A DNA stretch of 64,000 nucleotides from Pseudoxanthomonas sp. CF385. Lineage in GTDB: Bacteria; Pseudomonadota; Gammaproteobacteria; Xanthomonadales; Xanthomonadaceae. Location: assembly GCF_900104255.1 (NCBI RefSeq), contig NZ_FNKZ01000001.1:712001-776000 (forward strand), in the 5' to 3' direction. The position numbers and the translations under genes are program-made. The notes beneath the pieces were generated by a model. The model did not search any database, had not been told where the DNA came from, and saw only the letters and a list, made by a program, of their open reading frames with translations. Positions 9,371 through 18,949 of the stretch are shown here, piece by piece. Positions within the stretch are counted from its first letter, which is position 1; every line of letters begins with the position of its first letter.

Positions 9371-12300
9371 ATGAAGCAATCTGGCCCGGCGGCAGGTGTC
9401 GCTGCGTGCGTACGTGCGAAATCTGAATTACCCCACGAGTTCCCTGCGCGAACCGCATCGCGGACGTCCCGGTCATGGCGACGGCTGGCCTTCTTCGCGC
9501 TGAGCTGCCTGGCGCCTGCGGCATGGGGCGCCGACCTGCAGATCAGCAACCTGTCCGACACCGGTTACGACCCGACCCCCGTAGGAGGGCAGGTCGTCTA
9601 TCACGTGGTGGTCGAAAACGGCGATATCGATACGGTCTCCGATGCCGTTGCGCTGTTCGACCTGCCCGCCGGCGCAACCCCGGCCCCGTTGCCCGCCTTC
9701 TGCGCGAGCCTGGGCGGTTCGCCGGTGCGGATCCGCTGCGACATCCCCACGCTGACGCAGGCGTCGTCGTCGGCCGCTTTCGATATCCAGATGAATACCG
9801 CCGGGATGACGGCCGGTACCGTGCAGATCCACGGTGCGGTCGGCTTCGCCGGCGCGCTGCCCGGCGCAGGCGAATCGCTCAACGCGTTGTCGCCGACGCA
9901 CCCCTTCTACGGCAGCGACAGCGACACCGACAACAATCACCTGAGCCAGGGCACCACCCTGCAGCAGTCCGGCGATCTGCGTCTGGTCAAATCGGCGACG
10001 CCTTCGCCGGTGATCGGCGGCGGTGAAGTGACGTACACGCTGCAGGTATTCAACGACGGCCCCGATGCATCGGCCGGCTTCAATGTCGTGGACACGCTGC
10101 CCGCCGGCGTCAGCCTCGTGGCCGGCAGCTTCCTGGGAACCGGTTGGACGTTCAACACGGGCACGATGACGGCGACCCATGCCGGCTCGCTCGCCAACGG
10201 CGCCAGCAGTTCCTTCAGTTTCCGCGCCAAGGTCAACGTCGGCAGCGGCAACATCACCAATGCAGCGGTGGTGAACGCGGGCGCGATGCCCGATCCGAAC
10301 GTGGGCAACAACACCGCGGACGTGACCACGCCGGTCACGCCCGGTGCCGACCTGATGATCAGCAAGAGCGCCAATCCGGCGCCGGCGATCGCGGGCGAAC
10401 CGATCACCTTCAACATCCAGGTCCGCAACCTGGGCCCCAGCGCGGCGACCAACCCGCGCTGGACCGATACCCTGCCCGCCGGCTTCCTCGTCACCGGCGG
10501 CAACCAGCCCGCGGGCTGGACCTGCACCACCAGCGCGGGCGACACGGTGCGCGGCTGCGTGCTTGCGGGCGATCTGGCGGTGGGCTCCATCGTCAACTTC
10601 ACGATCCAGGCGACGGTGCCGTCCAACGGCGCCAACAGCAGCGGCAACGTGACCAACACGGCCACGGTGACGTCGGACACGGCCGACGCGGTGTCGACGA
10701 ACAACACCGGCAGCACCACCTTCAGCGTCGTGCCGGATGGCGCCGACCTGGGACTGGCGAAGAGCAAGGCGCCGGCGCTGGTCGCGATCTGGCCGGGCAC
10801 CGGCGACGACAGCGACAGCCGCATGACGTCGACCATCGCGGTGCACAACTACGGTCCGCGCGCCGCCACCGGCAATGTCCGCGTGGTGGATACGCTCGCG
10901 CCGGGCGAGGAATACGTCAGCGGCGGCAACACGGGCGAGTGGACCTGCTCGGTCGCGCCCCCGGCGTGGAATGCCGGCGGCCCGACCCAGGTCGTCACCT
11001 GCGACCTGGATCCGTCCCGCTATCCGCTGGCGAGGAACCAGGACGCACCGGACCTGCGCATCATCACGCGCGCCCGCACGGCCGACATCGCGCTGACCAA
11101 CAACGCCTGCACCGGCGGTTCCGGCGGCTCGCTCGAGCCGCTCACCGGCAGCATCGACGAAGACCGCAACACGACCAACGACTGCGCCGGCGACGGCACG
11201 CGCACGACCAACGATCGCGTCGACCTGCAGCTCGAGAAGTGGACCAACGCGCCGGGCGCGGGCGACAACACGATCGCCGTCGGCGTGGACAGCTTCACCT
11301 ACACGCTGCGCGTCACCAACCTGGCCATCACCGATGCGGTGCCCGCCACCGGCATCGTGGTCAACGACACGCTGCCCGGCTTCGTGCCGGCCTCCAACGG
11401 CCTGCCCAGCACGGGCATCTCGGTCAGTGCGCCCGCCGGCTGGAACTGCCCGGTCAGCGGCGCCTCGATCGTCTGCCGTTCGAACGCGACGGCGCTGGCG
11501 CCCGGTGCGTTCGCCGACATCGTCATCACCGTCTCCCGCCCGCTGTTCGACAGCGTCGGCCAGAGCCCGGGCAGCTGTGGCGCGGGCGCGCCCGCGTCCG
11601 GTGCGTTCTGCAACACCGCCGGCGTGGCGGTGGACCCGGCCGTGCCGGACTCGGTCGGCGAGGTCAACGGCGCCAACAACCAGGCCAGCGACTGGGTGCG
11701 CATCGAGCGCGAAGCGAACATCCGCACCACCGCCAAGAACATCACCACCGGTAATGTCGGCCGCGCGGGCGTGAACACCCAGTACGTGATGTCCTACCTC
11801 AACGAAGGTACGGCGTCCGTGCCTGGCGTGGTCTTCCGCGACACCTTCACGATTCCCGCGAACGATGCCGGCTTCGTGCTCGTGTCGGCCACGCGCACCC
11901 CCGGCACGGTGGCCTGTACGGCGACGCCGGCAGGTGGCCTCACCGCCATCAACACCGCGGGCGGCATGTCGTACGCCAACCCCACCGGCGCACCGCTGCA
12001 GCTGGCGATCGAATGCCCTGCGCTGTCGATGTCGCACCGGCAGGGCGAAGACCTGCGGGTGACCATCCGCCCGAACGTCAACAGCGGCAACAATCCCGCC
12101 GGACGCCAGTTCGACAACATCGCGGGCTTCAGCATCGCGGGCGGCGCGACCGGCAGCGACGCCAACGGCGCGTACGACTACAACACCGACACGTCGGCGG
12201 CCGACGACCAGAAGACCGCCTCGCTGACGTTCCAGCAGGGCGTGGCCGACCTGATCGTCAACAAGACCGATCTCGGGTTCACCGGCGGCGTCGACCCGCT

Positions 12301-15300
12301 GGGCTACGACGCCCTCAATCCCGCCAACAACCTGATCACCTATCGCATCTCGGTGCGGAACGTCGGTCCGTCCGTGGCGACGAACGTCCGCATCCACGAC
12401 ACCTACCGCGTGCCGAACGGACGCCAGGTGCGTTTCATGGGCATCGCACCGGGCCCCATCGGCGGTCCGTCCGCCGGCTTCAGCACGGCGGGCTGCACGG
12501 TCTCTTCGGCGAATCCGTTCACCGGCACCGGCACGACGCCCGCCGATACCGGACTGGTCATCGATTGCGACGTGCCGGGCGCGGGCTTCGGCGCCAGCGA
12601 CACGGCCGGTATCCTCGGCGTGAACGCGACCAGCTACGTCTACGTGCAGTACCGCTACGAGACGCCGCCCGGCGCCAGCGGCGACACCGCCCGCAACTAC
12701 GTGGACGTGTCGGGCGCCGAAACCGATCTGAACACCGCCGACAACAGCGTCGACGAGCAGACCTCGATCCGTGCCCGCGCCGACGTCGGCGTGACCAAGC
12801 ACGTGTTCACCGAATTGCCGAACAGCGACCCCGATGTCGCGTTGCCCGCGTCGCCGGCGACGACGGTGGCCTTGCGCCAGCCGTTCTACTGGGTGATCGA
12901 GGGCGCCAACAACGGTCCCGGTGCCAGCCTGTCGCGCGACCGCACCGGCACCAGTCCGTTGAACGGCACGGGTACGGTGATCGCCGACACCCTGCCGGCG
13001 GGCCTGGAAATCCTCGGCAGCGCCACGTGGCAGAAGAAGGGTCCGCCCGCCGGCGGCGACGAAGTGCCCAACGGCACCGGCGCCTGCACGGCCGTCGGAC
13101 TGGCGCTGACCTGCCGCCTGGGCGACATGACGGTGACCGGCAAGGTCCGCGTCGTCATCCCGGTGCGCTGGACCACCTATCCCGGCGTCGCGGCGCAGAT
13201 CAACACCACCAGCATCACCACCGAGCAGGTGGATCCGAACCAGGGCAACAACACGGGCACCGAGGACATCCTCGTCACCCGTTCGTCGCTGGCCGGCGTG
13301 GTGTTCCAGGATCGCAATCGCGCGGGCGCCAACGGCGGTACCCACCAGGGTGTCGGTACCGAACCCGGCATCGCCGGCGTGACCATCACGCTGACCGGCA
13401 CCGATGCCTACGGCAATGCCGTCAGCCGCACCGCGGTCACGGCCACGGGCGGTACCTACAGCTTCACCGACCTGTCGCCGGCGAACGCCTCGGGCTACAC
13501 GCTGACGCAGACGCAGCCGGCCGGCTATGTGAACAGTCCGTCCGCACTGCCCACCACGGGCGGCAGCGAGCCGTCCGTGGGCGGCACCTACAGCGCGGGC
13601 TCCCCGAACTCGGTGATCGCCGCCATCCCGGTCGGCGCCAACGACACCGGCGTGCGCTACAACTTCCCGGAAGTGCGCCGTCCCTCGCTGTCGGGCTTCG
13701 TCTACATCGACGGCAACTTCAGCAACATGCGCGAAGGCAGCGACGGCGCCATCGCGGGCGCGACGGTCGAACTGTTGAACGCCGGCACCGGTGCCGTGGT
13801 GGCGACCACCACGACCAATGCGTCCGGCGCCTACAGCTTCACCAACCTGGATCCGCTGATCGTCTACACGCTGCGCGAGGCCCTGCCCGCCGGCAATTAC
13901 CAGAACCGCCAGACGGCAGTGAACGCCGGCCTGATCGGCGGCGTGGCATGCGCCACCGGCTGTACGCCGGGCACCGGTGTCGGCGGTGATGCCGCGACGA
14001 CCGACCGCATCAGCGCCATCGACCTCGGCGCCGGCACGGACGGCACCGTGTTCAACTTCGGCGAAGACGCCGTGGCCGGCATCAGCGGCAGCGTCTACGT
14101 CGATCGCAACGGCAACGGCGACTTCGACGCCGGCGACGCGGGCGCGACGCACTCGCGTCCCAACGGTGGCCTGCAGGGCGTGACTGTGACGCTGACCGGC
14201 GCGGGCGCCGACGGCATCTTCGGCAACGGCGACGATCCGGCGCCGGTGACGCTGCAGACCGATGTCAACGGTGCGTACCAGTTCACCGGTCTCGTGGTCG
14301 GGCAGAACTACCGGGTGACCGAGACGCAGCCGGACGGCTACGGCAACGGCACCGAGAACGCCACCAACGTCATCGACGTCAACGCGCTGCCGTCCGTGGG
14401 CGTGACGGGTCGTGACTTCGGCGAAACGCTGGGTTCGCTGGCGGGCGCGGTGTTCGAGGATTTCTCGACCACGCCAGCCAACAACAACAACGGCAGCTTC
14501 GACGGCGGCGAGAACCCGATCGCCAACGTGACGCTCACGCTGACCGGCACCGACCGGCTGGGCAACGCGGTCAACGTCACCGTGCAGACCAACGCGAGCG
14601 GCGCGTACGTGTTCCGCGACCTGCTGCCGCCGCAGGCCGGCACCACGTACACGATCACCGAAACGCAGCCCACCGGTTACATCGACGGCCGGCATGCGCC
14701 GGGCAACGCGGCCACGCCGGGCACGGCGACCACCGCGAACGTCATCGACGGCATCGCGATCAACGCAGGCCAGGCGGCGACCGGCTATCTGTTCGGCGAA
14801 CTCGCCAACGCGATCATCAGCGGCACGGTGTACCTGGACCGCGATGACGACGGCGACCGCGACGCGGGCGAACCGGGTATCCCCGGCGTCACCGTGGTGA
14901 TCGAAGGCGCGGGCCCGGATGGCGTGTTCGGCACGCCGGACGACCTGCCGCCGGTCACCCTGACCACCGACGCGAACGGCGGCTACAGCTATGGCGGTGC
15001 GATCACCGGCCAGAACTACCGCATCGTCGAAACCCAGCCGACCGGGCTGGCGAACGGCCAGGAAAATCCGACCAACACCATCGTCGTCACCAACCTGCCG
15101 GCGAGCGGTTCCAGCGGCAACGACTTCGGCGAGCGCGCGGCATCGCTGTCGGGCAACGTGTGGCTCGATGCGAACAACAACGGCGTGCGCGATGCGGGCG
15201 AGAACGGCATCGCCGGCGTCAGCGTGTCGCTGCCGGCCGGCACCGTGGATGCGCTGGGCAATGCGGTGGCCGCGATCGTCACCGACGCCAACGGCAACTA

Positions 15301-18300
15301 CCGTTTCGACGATCTGCTGGCGGGCACCTATACCGTCAGTGAGCAGACCGCGCAGCCCGTGGTGGGCGGCGTGACCACGATCAACGGCACCACCGTGGCC
15401 GGCACGATCGGCGGCAGCCCCAGCGGCACCGCCACGCCGGTGGCCACCGTGCCGAGCGCGGTGTCGGGCATCGTGCTGCCTGCGGGCGGCGCGTCGATCG
15501 GCAACAACTTCGGCGAGACCTTGGGCGTGGCGCTGTCCGGCCGCGTGTTCTTCGATGCCAACAACGACGGTGCCCAGTCCGGCGCGGCGGAGACCGGCAT
15601 CGACGGCGTGACCATCACGCTGACCGGCACCGACGACACCGGCGCGGAGGTCTCGCTCAGCACCACCACCGACGCCAACGGCGACTACACGTTCGAAGGC
15701 CTGCGTCCGGGCACCTACACGGTGACCGAGCCCACGCAGCCGGCCGGCACCAGCAACGGTCAGACCGTGGCCGGCACGATCGGTGGCACGCCGTCGGGCA
15801 CCGCCACGCCGATCACCACCGTGCCCAGCGCGATCAGTGCGATCGACCTGACCACGCCGGGCGCGAGCTCGATCGGCAACAACTTCGGCGAGATCCCGCT
15901 CAACAGTTCCATCGGCGGCCGCGTGTGGCGTGATGCCGACAACGACGGCGTCATCGATCCGTCCGAAACCGGCATCGGCAATGTGGTCGTGCGCCTCAGC
16001 GGCACCGACCTGGCCGGCAACACCATCACCCGCGAAGTGACCACGCAGCCGGATGGCACCTACGCCTTCACCGAACTGCCGCCGGGCACGTACACCATCA
16101 CCGAACCCGAGCAGCCCGCGGGTACGTTGAACGGCATCACGAACGCCGGCACCGGGGGGGGCACCGCGACGCCGCCGACCTCCACGCCTTCCGTCATCAG
16201 CGCCATCACACTGGGCGTGGGCGAGGACGTCAGCGGCAACGACTTCGGCGAAGTGCCGGCCGGTGCGATCAGCGGCCGTGTCTACAACGACGGCAACAAC
16301 AACGGCGTGATCGATGCGGGCGAGGGTGGCTACGCGAACGTGCAGGTGGTGCTGACCGGCACCGACGACCTGGGCCAGGCCGTCAACGTCACCGTCACCA
16401 CCGATGCCGATGGCCGCTACCGTTTCGACGATCTGCGTCCGGGCACGTACACCGTGACCGAACCCACGCAGCCGGCGGAGACGCTCAACGGCATCACCAG
16501 CGCGGGCACCCTCGACGGCACCGTCGTCGGCACCGCGACGCCGGTGACGACCACGCCGTCGGCGATCAGCGGCATCGTGCTGCCGCCGGGTGGCGAGTCG
16601 GTCGACAACAACTTCGGCGAGATCGGCGATTCGCCCGACCTGGTGGTCAGCAAGACCGCCACGCCGGCCATCTTCACGGTCAACAACACGGCCACCTACA
16701 CGCTGCGCGTACGCAACATCGGGCAGCAGCCCAGCGCGGGCGAATACGTGGTGGAAGACCGCCTGCCCACCGGGCTGACGCTCGCCGCGGCACCCGCGGG
16801 CGCGGGCTGGACCTGCACCGCGGCACCGGGCGAAGACCGTTTCCGCTGCGCCAGCAGCACGGTGATCGCCGCGGGCGCGACGTCGGCCGACAGCATCATC
16901 GCGCAGGTGCGCGTGGCGGCTTCCGCCGCGACGGGATCGCCGGTGAACAACGCGGTGATCGTCGAAGGCGGCGGCGAGAACGAGTTCCGCACGCCGACGC
17001 CGGACGAACGCGCCGACTTCGAAGGCAACCCGGGCGACCTGCCAGTGTGCGACCCGGCGATCACCCAGAACGTGTGCCGCCTGCCCACGCCGGTGCAGTT
17101 GTCGGCCTCGGTGTCGGGCACGGTGTGGTTCGACCAGGGCAGCGACTTCGGCCGCATCGACGGCGGTGATCGCCGCCTGTCCGGCTGGATCGTCGAAGTC
17201 GTGAACGCAGGCGGCCAGGTCGTCGGGTCGGCGACCGCCGGTGTCGATGGCACGTACTCGATCGCCGACCAGGTGCCCGGCGTGCCGCTGAGCATCCGCT
17301 TCCGCGACCCGGCCACGGGCGTGGTGTGGGGCCTGCCGGTCAGCGGCGACACGATCGCCGGTGCGCCGGTGCCGTGCGATGCGAACACCGCCATCGCCAA
17401 CGGCACCGCCAGCTCCTGCCGCAGCAACGAGGGCGGCAACACGCACCTGGCCGTCGTGCTGGCGCCGGGTGCGAACCTGCCGCAGCAGAGCCTGCCGCTG
17501 AATCCCGGCGGCGTGGTCTACGACGCGACGACGCGCACGCCGGTCCCCGGTTCGCGCGTCACCCTGACGCCGATCGGCACCTGTGCCGGCTATACGCCCG
17601 AGCAGCACGTGCTGAACGCCGCGCTGGGGGGTTACACGGTGCAGGGCACGTCGATATCGATGACGGTGGGTGCGGAAGGCTTCTACCAGTTCCTGCTGGG
17701 TCCGGACGCGCCCGCGACGTGCCGCTTCCAGCTGGCGGTGACGCCGCCGGCGGGTTACGCGTTCGAGTCCGGCATGATCCCGGCGGAAACCTCGTCGCTG
17801 ACGCCGCCGTCCACGCCGGGCGAAGGCTACCCGGTGCAGACGAATGCGACCGCGCCGACCGGCCCGGTGGGCACGTCGACGACGTACTACCTGGAGCTGA
17901 CCCTGGGCTCGGGCGTGGCGGTGCCGGTGCACAACCATATCCCGCTGGACCCGCAGATCGCGCCCGGCCTGGTCATCACCAAGACCGGCGACCGCAAGAC
18001 GGTGGAAGTGGGTGACAGCCTGGTCTACACGATCACCATCCGCCAGACCGCGGGTGCGGCGATGGGCACGGTCAACGTCATCGACCGCCTGCCGCACGGC
18101 TTCACCTACATCGACGGTACCGCGCGCGTCGACGGCGCCGGCATCGACAATCCGCTCGGCAAACCGGGCCCGACGCTGGTGTTCGACGTCGGTGCGCTCG
18201 CGGTCGGCCAGCAGAAGGTGCTGACGTACCGCGTGCGCGTCGGCGTGGGCAGCCAGCAGGGCGACGGCATCAACCGTGCGCGCGCCCATGGCTGCTCGAT

Positions 18301-18949
18301 CGACGGCGGCTGCGTCGACCCGACCACGCTGACGCCGTACCCGAACGGGGGCGTGGTGCCGTCCAACCCGGCCGAGTACCGCGTGATCATCAGCGGCGGC
18401 GTGTTCGCCGATGAAGGCTGCGTGCTGGGCAAGATCTTCGTGGACTGCAACGTCAACCACGTGCAGGACAAGGAAGAACTCGGCATCCCCGGCGTACGCA
18501 TGTACTTCGAGGATGGCACCTGGATGGTGAGCGACTCGGAAGGCAAGTACAGCTACTGCGGCCTGCCGCCGAAGAGCCACACGCTGAAGGTCGATCCGTC
18601 GACCCTGCCCGTGGGTTCGCGCCTGACCACCAGCAGCAACCGCAACCTGGGCGACGCGGACAGCCTGTTCATCGACCTCAAGAACGGCGAGCTGCACCGC
18701 GCCGACTTCATCGAAGGCAGCTGCTCCAACCCGGTGATCGAGCAGGTCAAGGCGCGCCGCACGCAGGGCGAGATCCGCGCGCCGGAAACCGAGCGCAACC
18801 AGCAGCCGCTGCGTTTCGAGAGCAAGCCGGCGCGTGCCCCGCAGCAGGGCACCGACTCGGCCAACCAGCGGCCGATCGTCGAACCCAGGCCTACGACGAG
18901 CGCGCCGACCGGCACGGATGACATGCGCAACGGGGAGGTGCAGCCATGA
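9371..18949 (+). CDS. Giant secreted repeat protein with DUF11 and SdrD B-like domains
   Basis: The predicted 3192-residue protein has a signal peptide ending near AWG|ADL (residue 53). Some eight beta-sandwich DUF11-type repeats follow (xADLxxxKS starts, DTLPAG motifs), then nine SdrD B-like repeats from residue 1307 (13289-16627). More DUF11-like and carboxypeptidase-regulatory-like domains fill the rest, with a final SdrD-like unit (FVDCNVNHVQDKEE) before a Pro/Gln/Arg-rich tail. Many repeats carry DxNxDG-type loops expected to bind calcium. No LPXTG, autotransporter barrel or type I repeat is seen. The ATG at 9371 gives the best signal peptide; ATGs at 9236 and 9341 are alternatives. It overlaps the barrel gene by ATGA. 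A cell-surface, adhesin-like or stalk role is inferred. Confidence 0.85.
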   Translation: MKQSGPAAGVAACVRAKSELPHEFPARTASRTSRSWRRLAFFALSCLAPAAWGADLQISNLSDTGYDPTPVGGQVVYHVVVENGDIDTVSDAVALFDLPAGATPAPLPAFCASLGGSPVRIRCDIPTLTQASSSAAFDIQMNTAGMTAGTVQIHGAVGFAGALPGAGESLNALSPTHPFYGSDSDTDNNHLSQGTTLQQSGDLRLVKSATPSPVIGGGEVTYTLQVFNDGPDASAGFNVVDTLPAGVSLVAGSFLGTGWTFNTGTMTATHAGSLANGASSSFSFRAKVNVGSGNITNAAVVNAGAMPDPNVGNNTADVTTPVTPGADLMISKSANPAPAIAGEPITFNIQVRNLGPSAATNPRWTDTLPAGFLVTGGNQPAGWTCTTSAGDTVRGCVLAGDLAVGSIVNFTIQATVPSNGANSSGNVTNTATVTSDTADAVSTNNTGSTTFSVVPDGADLGLAKSKAPALVAIWPGTGDDSDSRMTSTIAVHNYGPRAATGNVRVVDTLAPGEEYVSGGNTGEWTCSVAPPAWNAGGPTQVVTCDLDPSRYPLARNQDAPDLRIITRARTADIALTNNACTGGSGGSLEPLTGSIDEDRNTTNDCAGDGTRTTNDRVDLQLEKWTNAPGAGDNTIAVGVDSFTYTLRVTNLAITDAVPATGIVVNDTLPGFVPASNGLPSTGISVSAPAGWNCPVSGASIVCRSNATALAPGAFADIVITVSRPLFDSVGQSPGSCGAGAPASGAFCNTAGVAVDPAVPDSVGEVNGANNQASDWVRIEREANIRTTAKNITTGNVGRAGVNTQYVMSYLNEGTASVPGVVFRDTFTIPANDAGFVLVSATRTPGTVACTATPAGGLTAINTAGGMSYANPTGAPLQLAIECPALSMSHRQGEDLRVTIRPNVNSGNNPAGRQFDNIAGFSIAGGATGSDANGAYDYNTDTSAADDQKTASLTFQQGVADLIVNKTDLGFTGGVDPLGYDALNPANNLITYRISVRNVGPSVATNVRIHDTYRVPNGRQVRFMGIAPGPIGGPSAGFSTAGCTVSSANPFTGTGTTPADTGLVIDCDVPGAGFGASDTAGILGVNATSYVYVQYRYETPPGASGDTARNYVDVSGAETDLNTADNSVDEQTSIRARADVGVTKHVFTELPNSDPDVALPASPATTVALRQPFYWVIEGANNGPGASLSRDRTGTSPLNGTGTVIADTLPAGLEILGSATWQKKGPPAGGDEVPNGTGACTAVGLALTCRLGDMTVTGKVRVVIPVRWTTYPGVAAQINTTSITTEQVDPNQGNNTGTEDILVTRSSLAGVVFQDRNRAGANGGTHQGVGTEPGIAGVTITLTGTDAYGNAVSRTAVTATGGTYSFTDLSPANASGYTLTQTQPAGYVNSPSALPTTGGSEPSVGGTYSAGSPNSVIAAIPVGANDTGVRYNFPEVRRPSLSGFVYIDGNFSNMREGSDGAIAGATVELLNAGTGAVVATTTTNASGAYSFTNLDPLIVYTLREALPAGNYQNRQTAVNAGLIGGVACATGCTPGTGVGGDAATTDRISAIDLGAGTDGTVFNFGEDAVAGISGSVYVDRNGNGDFDAGDAGATHSRPNGGLQGVTVTLTGAGADGIFGNGDDPAPVTLQTDVNGAYQFTGLVVGQNYRVTETQPDGYGNGTENATNVIDVNALPSVGVTGRDFGETLGSLAGAVFEDFSTTPANNNNGSFDGGENPIANVTLTLTGTDRLGNAVNVTVQTNASGAYVFRDLLPPQAGTTYTITETQPTGYIDGRHAPGNAATPGTATTANVIDGIAINAGQAATGYLFGELANAIISGTVYLDRDDDGDRDAGEPGIPGVTVVIEGAGPDGVFGTPDDLPPVTLTTDANGGYSYGGAITGQNYRIVETQPTGLANGQENPTNTIVVTNLPASGSSGNDFGERAASLSGNVWLDANNNGVRDAGENGIAGVSVSLPAGTVDALGNAVAAIVTDANGNYRFDDLLAGTYTVSEQTAQPVVGGVTTINGTTVAGTIGGSPSGTATPVATVPSAVSGIVLPAGGASIGNNFGETLGVALSGRVFFDANNDGAQSGAAETGIDGVTITLTGTDDTGAEVSLSTTTDANGDYTFEGLRPGTYTVTEPTQPAGTSNGQTVAGTIGGTPSGTATPITTVPSAISAIDLTTPGASSIGNNFGEIPLNSSIGGRVWRDADNDGVIDPSETGIGNVVVRLSGTDLAGNTITREVTTQPDGTYAFTELPPGTYTITEPEQPAGTLNGITNAGTGGGTATPPTSTPSVISAITLGVGEDVSGNDFGEVPAGAISGRVYNDGNNNGVIDAGEGGYANVQVVLTGTDDLGQAVNVTVTTDADGRYRFDDLRPGTYTVTEPTQPAETLNGITSAGTLDGTVVGTATPVTTTPSAISGIVLPPGGESVDNNFGEIGDSPDLVVSKTATPAIFTVNNTATYTLRVRNIGQQPSAGEYVVEDRLPTGLTLAAAPAGAGWTCTAAPGEDRFRCASSTVIAAGATSADSIIAQVRVAASAATGSPVNNAVIVEGGGENEFRTPTPDERADFEGNPGDLPVCDPAITQNVCRLPTPVQLSASVSGTVWFDQGSDFGRIDGGDRRLSGWIVEVVNAGGQVVGSATAGVDGTYSIADQVPGVPLSIRFRDPATGVVWGLPVSGDTIAGAPVPCDANTAIANGTASSCRSNEGGNTHLAVVLAPGANLPQQSLPLNPGGVVYDATTRTPVPGSRVTLTPIGTCAGYTPEQHVLNAALGGYTVQGTSISMTVGAEGFYQFLLGPDAPATCRFQLAVTPPAGYAFESGMIPAETSSLTPPSTPGEGYPVQTNATAPTGPVGTSTTYYLELTLGSGVAVPVHNHIPLDPQIAPGLVITKTGDRKTVEVGDSLVYTITIRQTAGAAMGTVNVIDRLPHGFTYIDGTARVDGAGIDNPLGKPGPTLVFDVGALAVGQQKVLTYRVRVGVGSQQGDGINRARAHGCSIDGGCVDPTTLTPYPNGGVVPSNPAEYRVIISGGVFADEGCVLGKIFVDCNVNHVQDKEELGIPGVRMYFEDGTWMVSDSEGKYSYCGLPPKSHTLKVDPSTLPVGSRLTTSSNRNLGDADSLFIDLKNGELHRADFIEGSCSNPVIEQVKARRTQGEIRAPETERNQQPLRFESKPARAPQQGTDSANQRPIVEPRPTTSAPTGTDDMRNGEVQP
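13289..16627 (+). repeat. Nine tandem SdrD B-like repeats within the giant gene
   Basis: Nine units of about 110-140 codons repeat within the giant gene. Each opens with a SGxVxxDxNxDG-like strand and loop, continues through VTLTGTD and TYTxTExQP strands, and most end in NNFGE or DFGE. Units 6, 7 and 9 also share long near-identical DNA stretches encoding RFDDL, RPGTYTVTEPTQPA and SGTATP segments. This points to recent unequal recombination or duplication. The EF-hand-like loops are typical of calcium-stabilised B domains. Confidence 0.85.
16154..16161 (+). repeat. Run of eight G inside the giant gene
   Basis: Eight consecutive G bases encode part of a Gly-Gly-Gly stretch in the eighth SdrD-like repeat, using GGG codons where sister repeats use GGC. 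A gain or loss of one base would shift frame and remove the C-terminal third. It is intact and in frame here. Confidence 0.7.

Noticed and set aside
13289-16627. Repeats considered as a CRISPR-like or satellite array
   Set aside because: Units are over 300 bases, remain in frame and encode SdrD-like beta domains. There are no short direct repeats with unique spacers.
9473-18697. An uninterrupted antisense frame of 3074 codons opposite the giant surface gene
   Set aside because: Its translation is a low-complexity Arg/His/Ala/Gly-rich sequence with no domain. It follows from strong GC-biased codon use in a repetitive gene on the other strand. The plus frame has a signal peptide and clear domains.
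18640-18949. Sorting signal (LPXTG, PEP-CTERM or type IX domain) at the end of the giant protein
   Set aside because: The C-terminus is a Pro/Gln/Arg/Thr-rich tail without a hydrophobic helix, LPXTG or recognised sorting domain.
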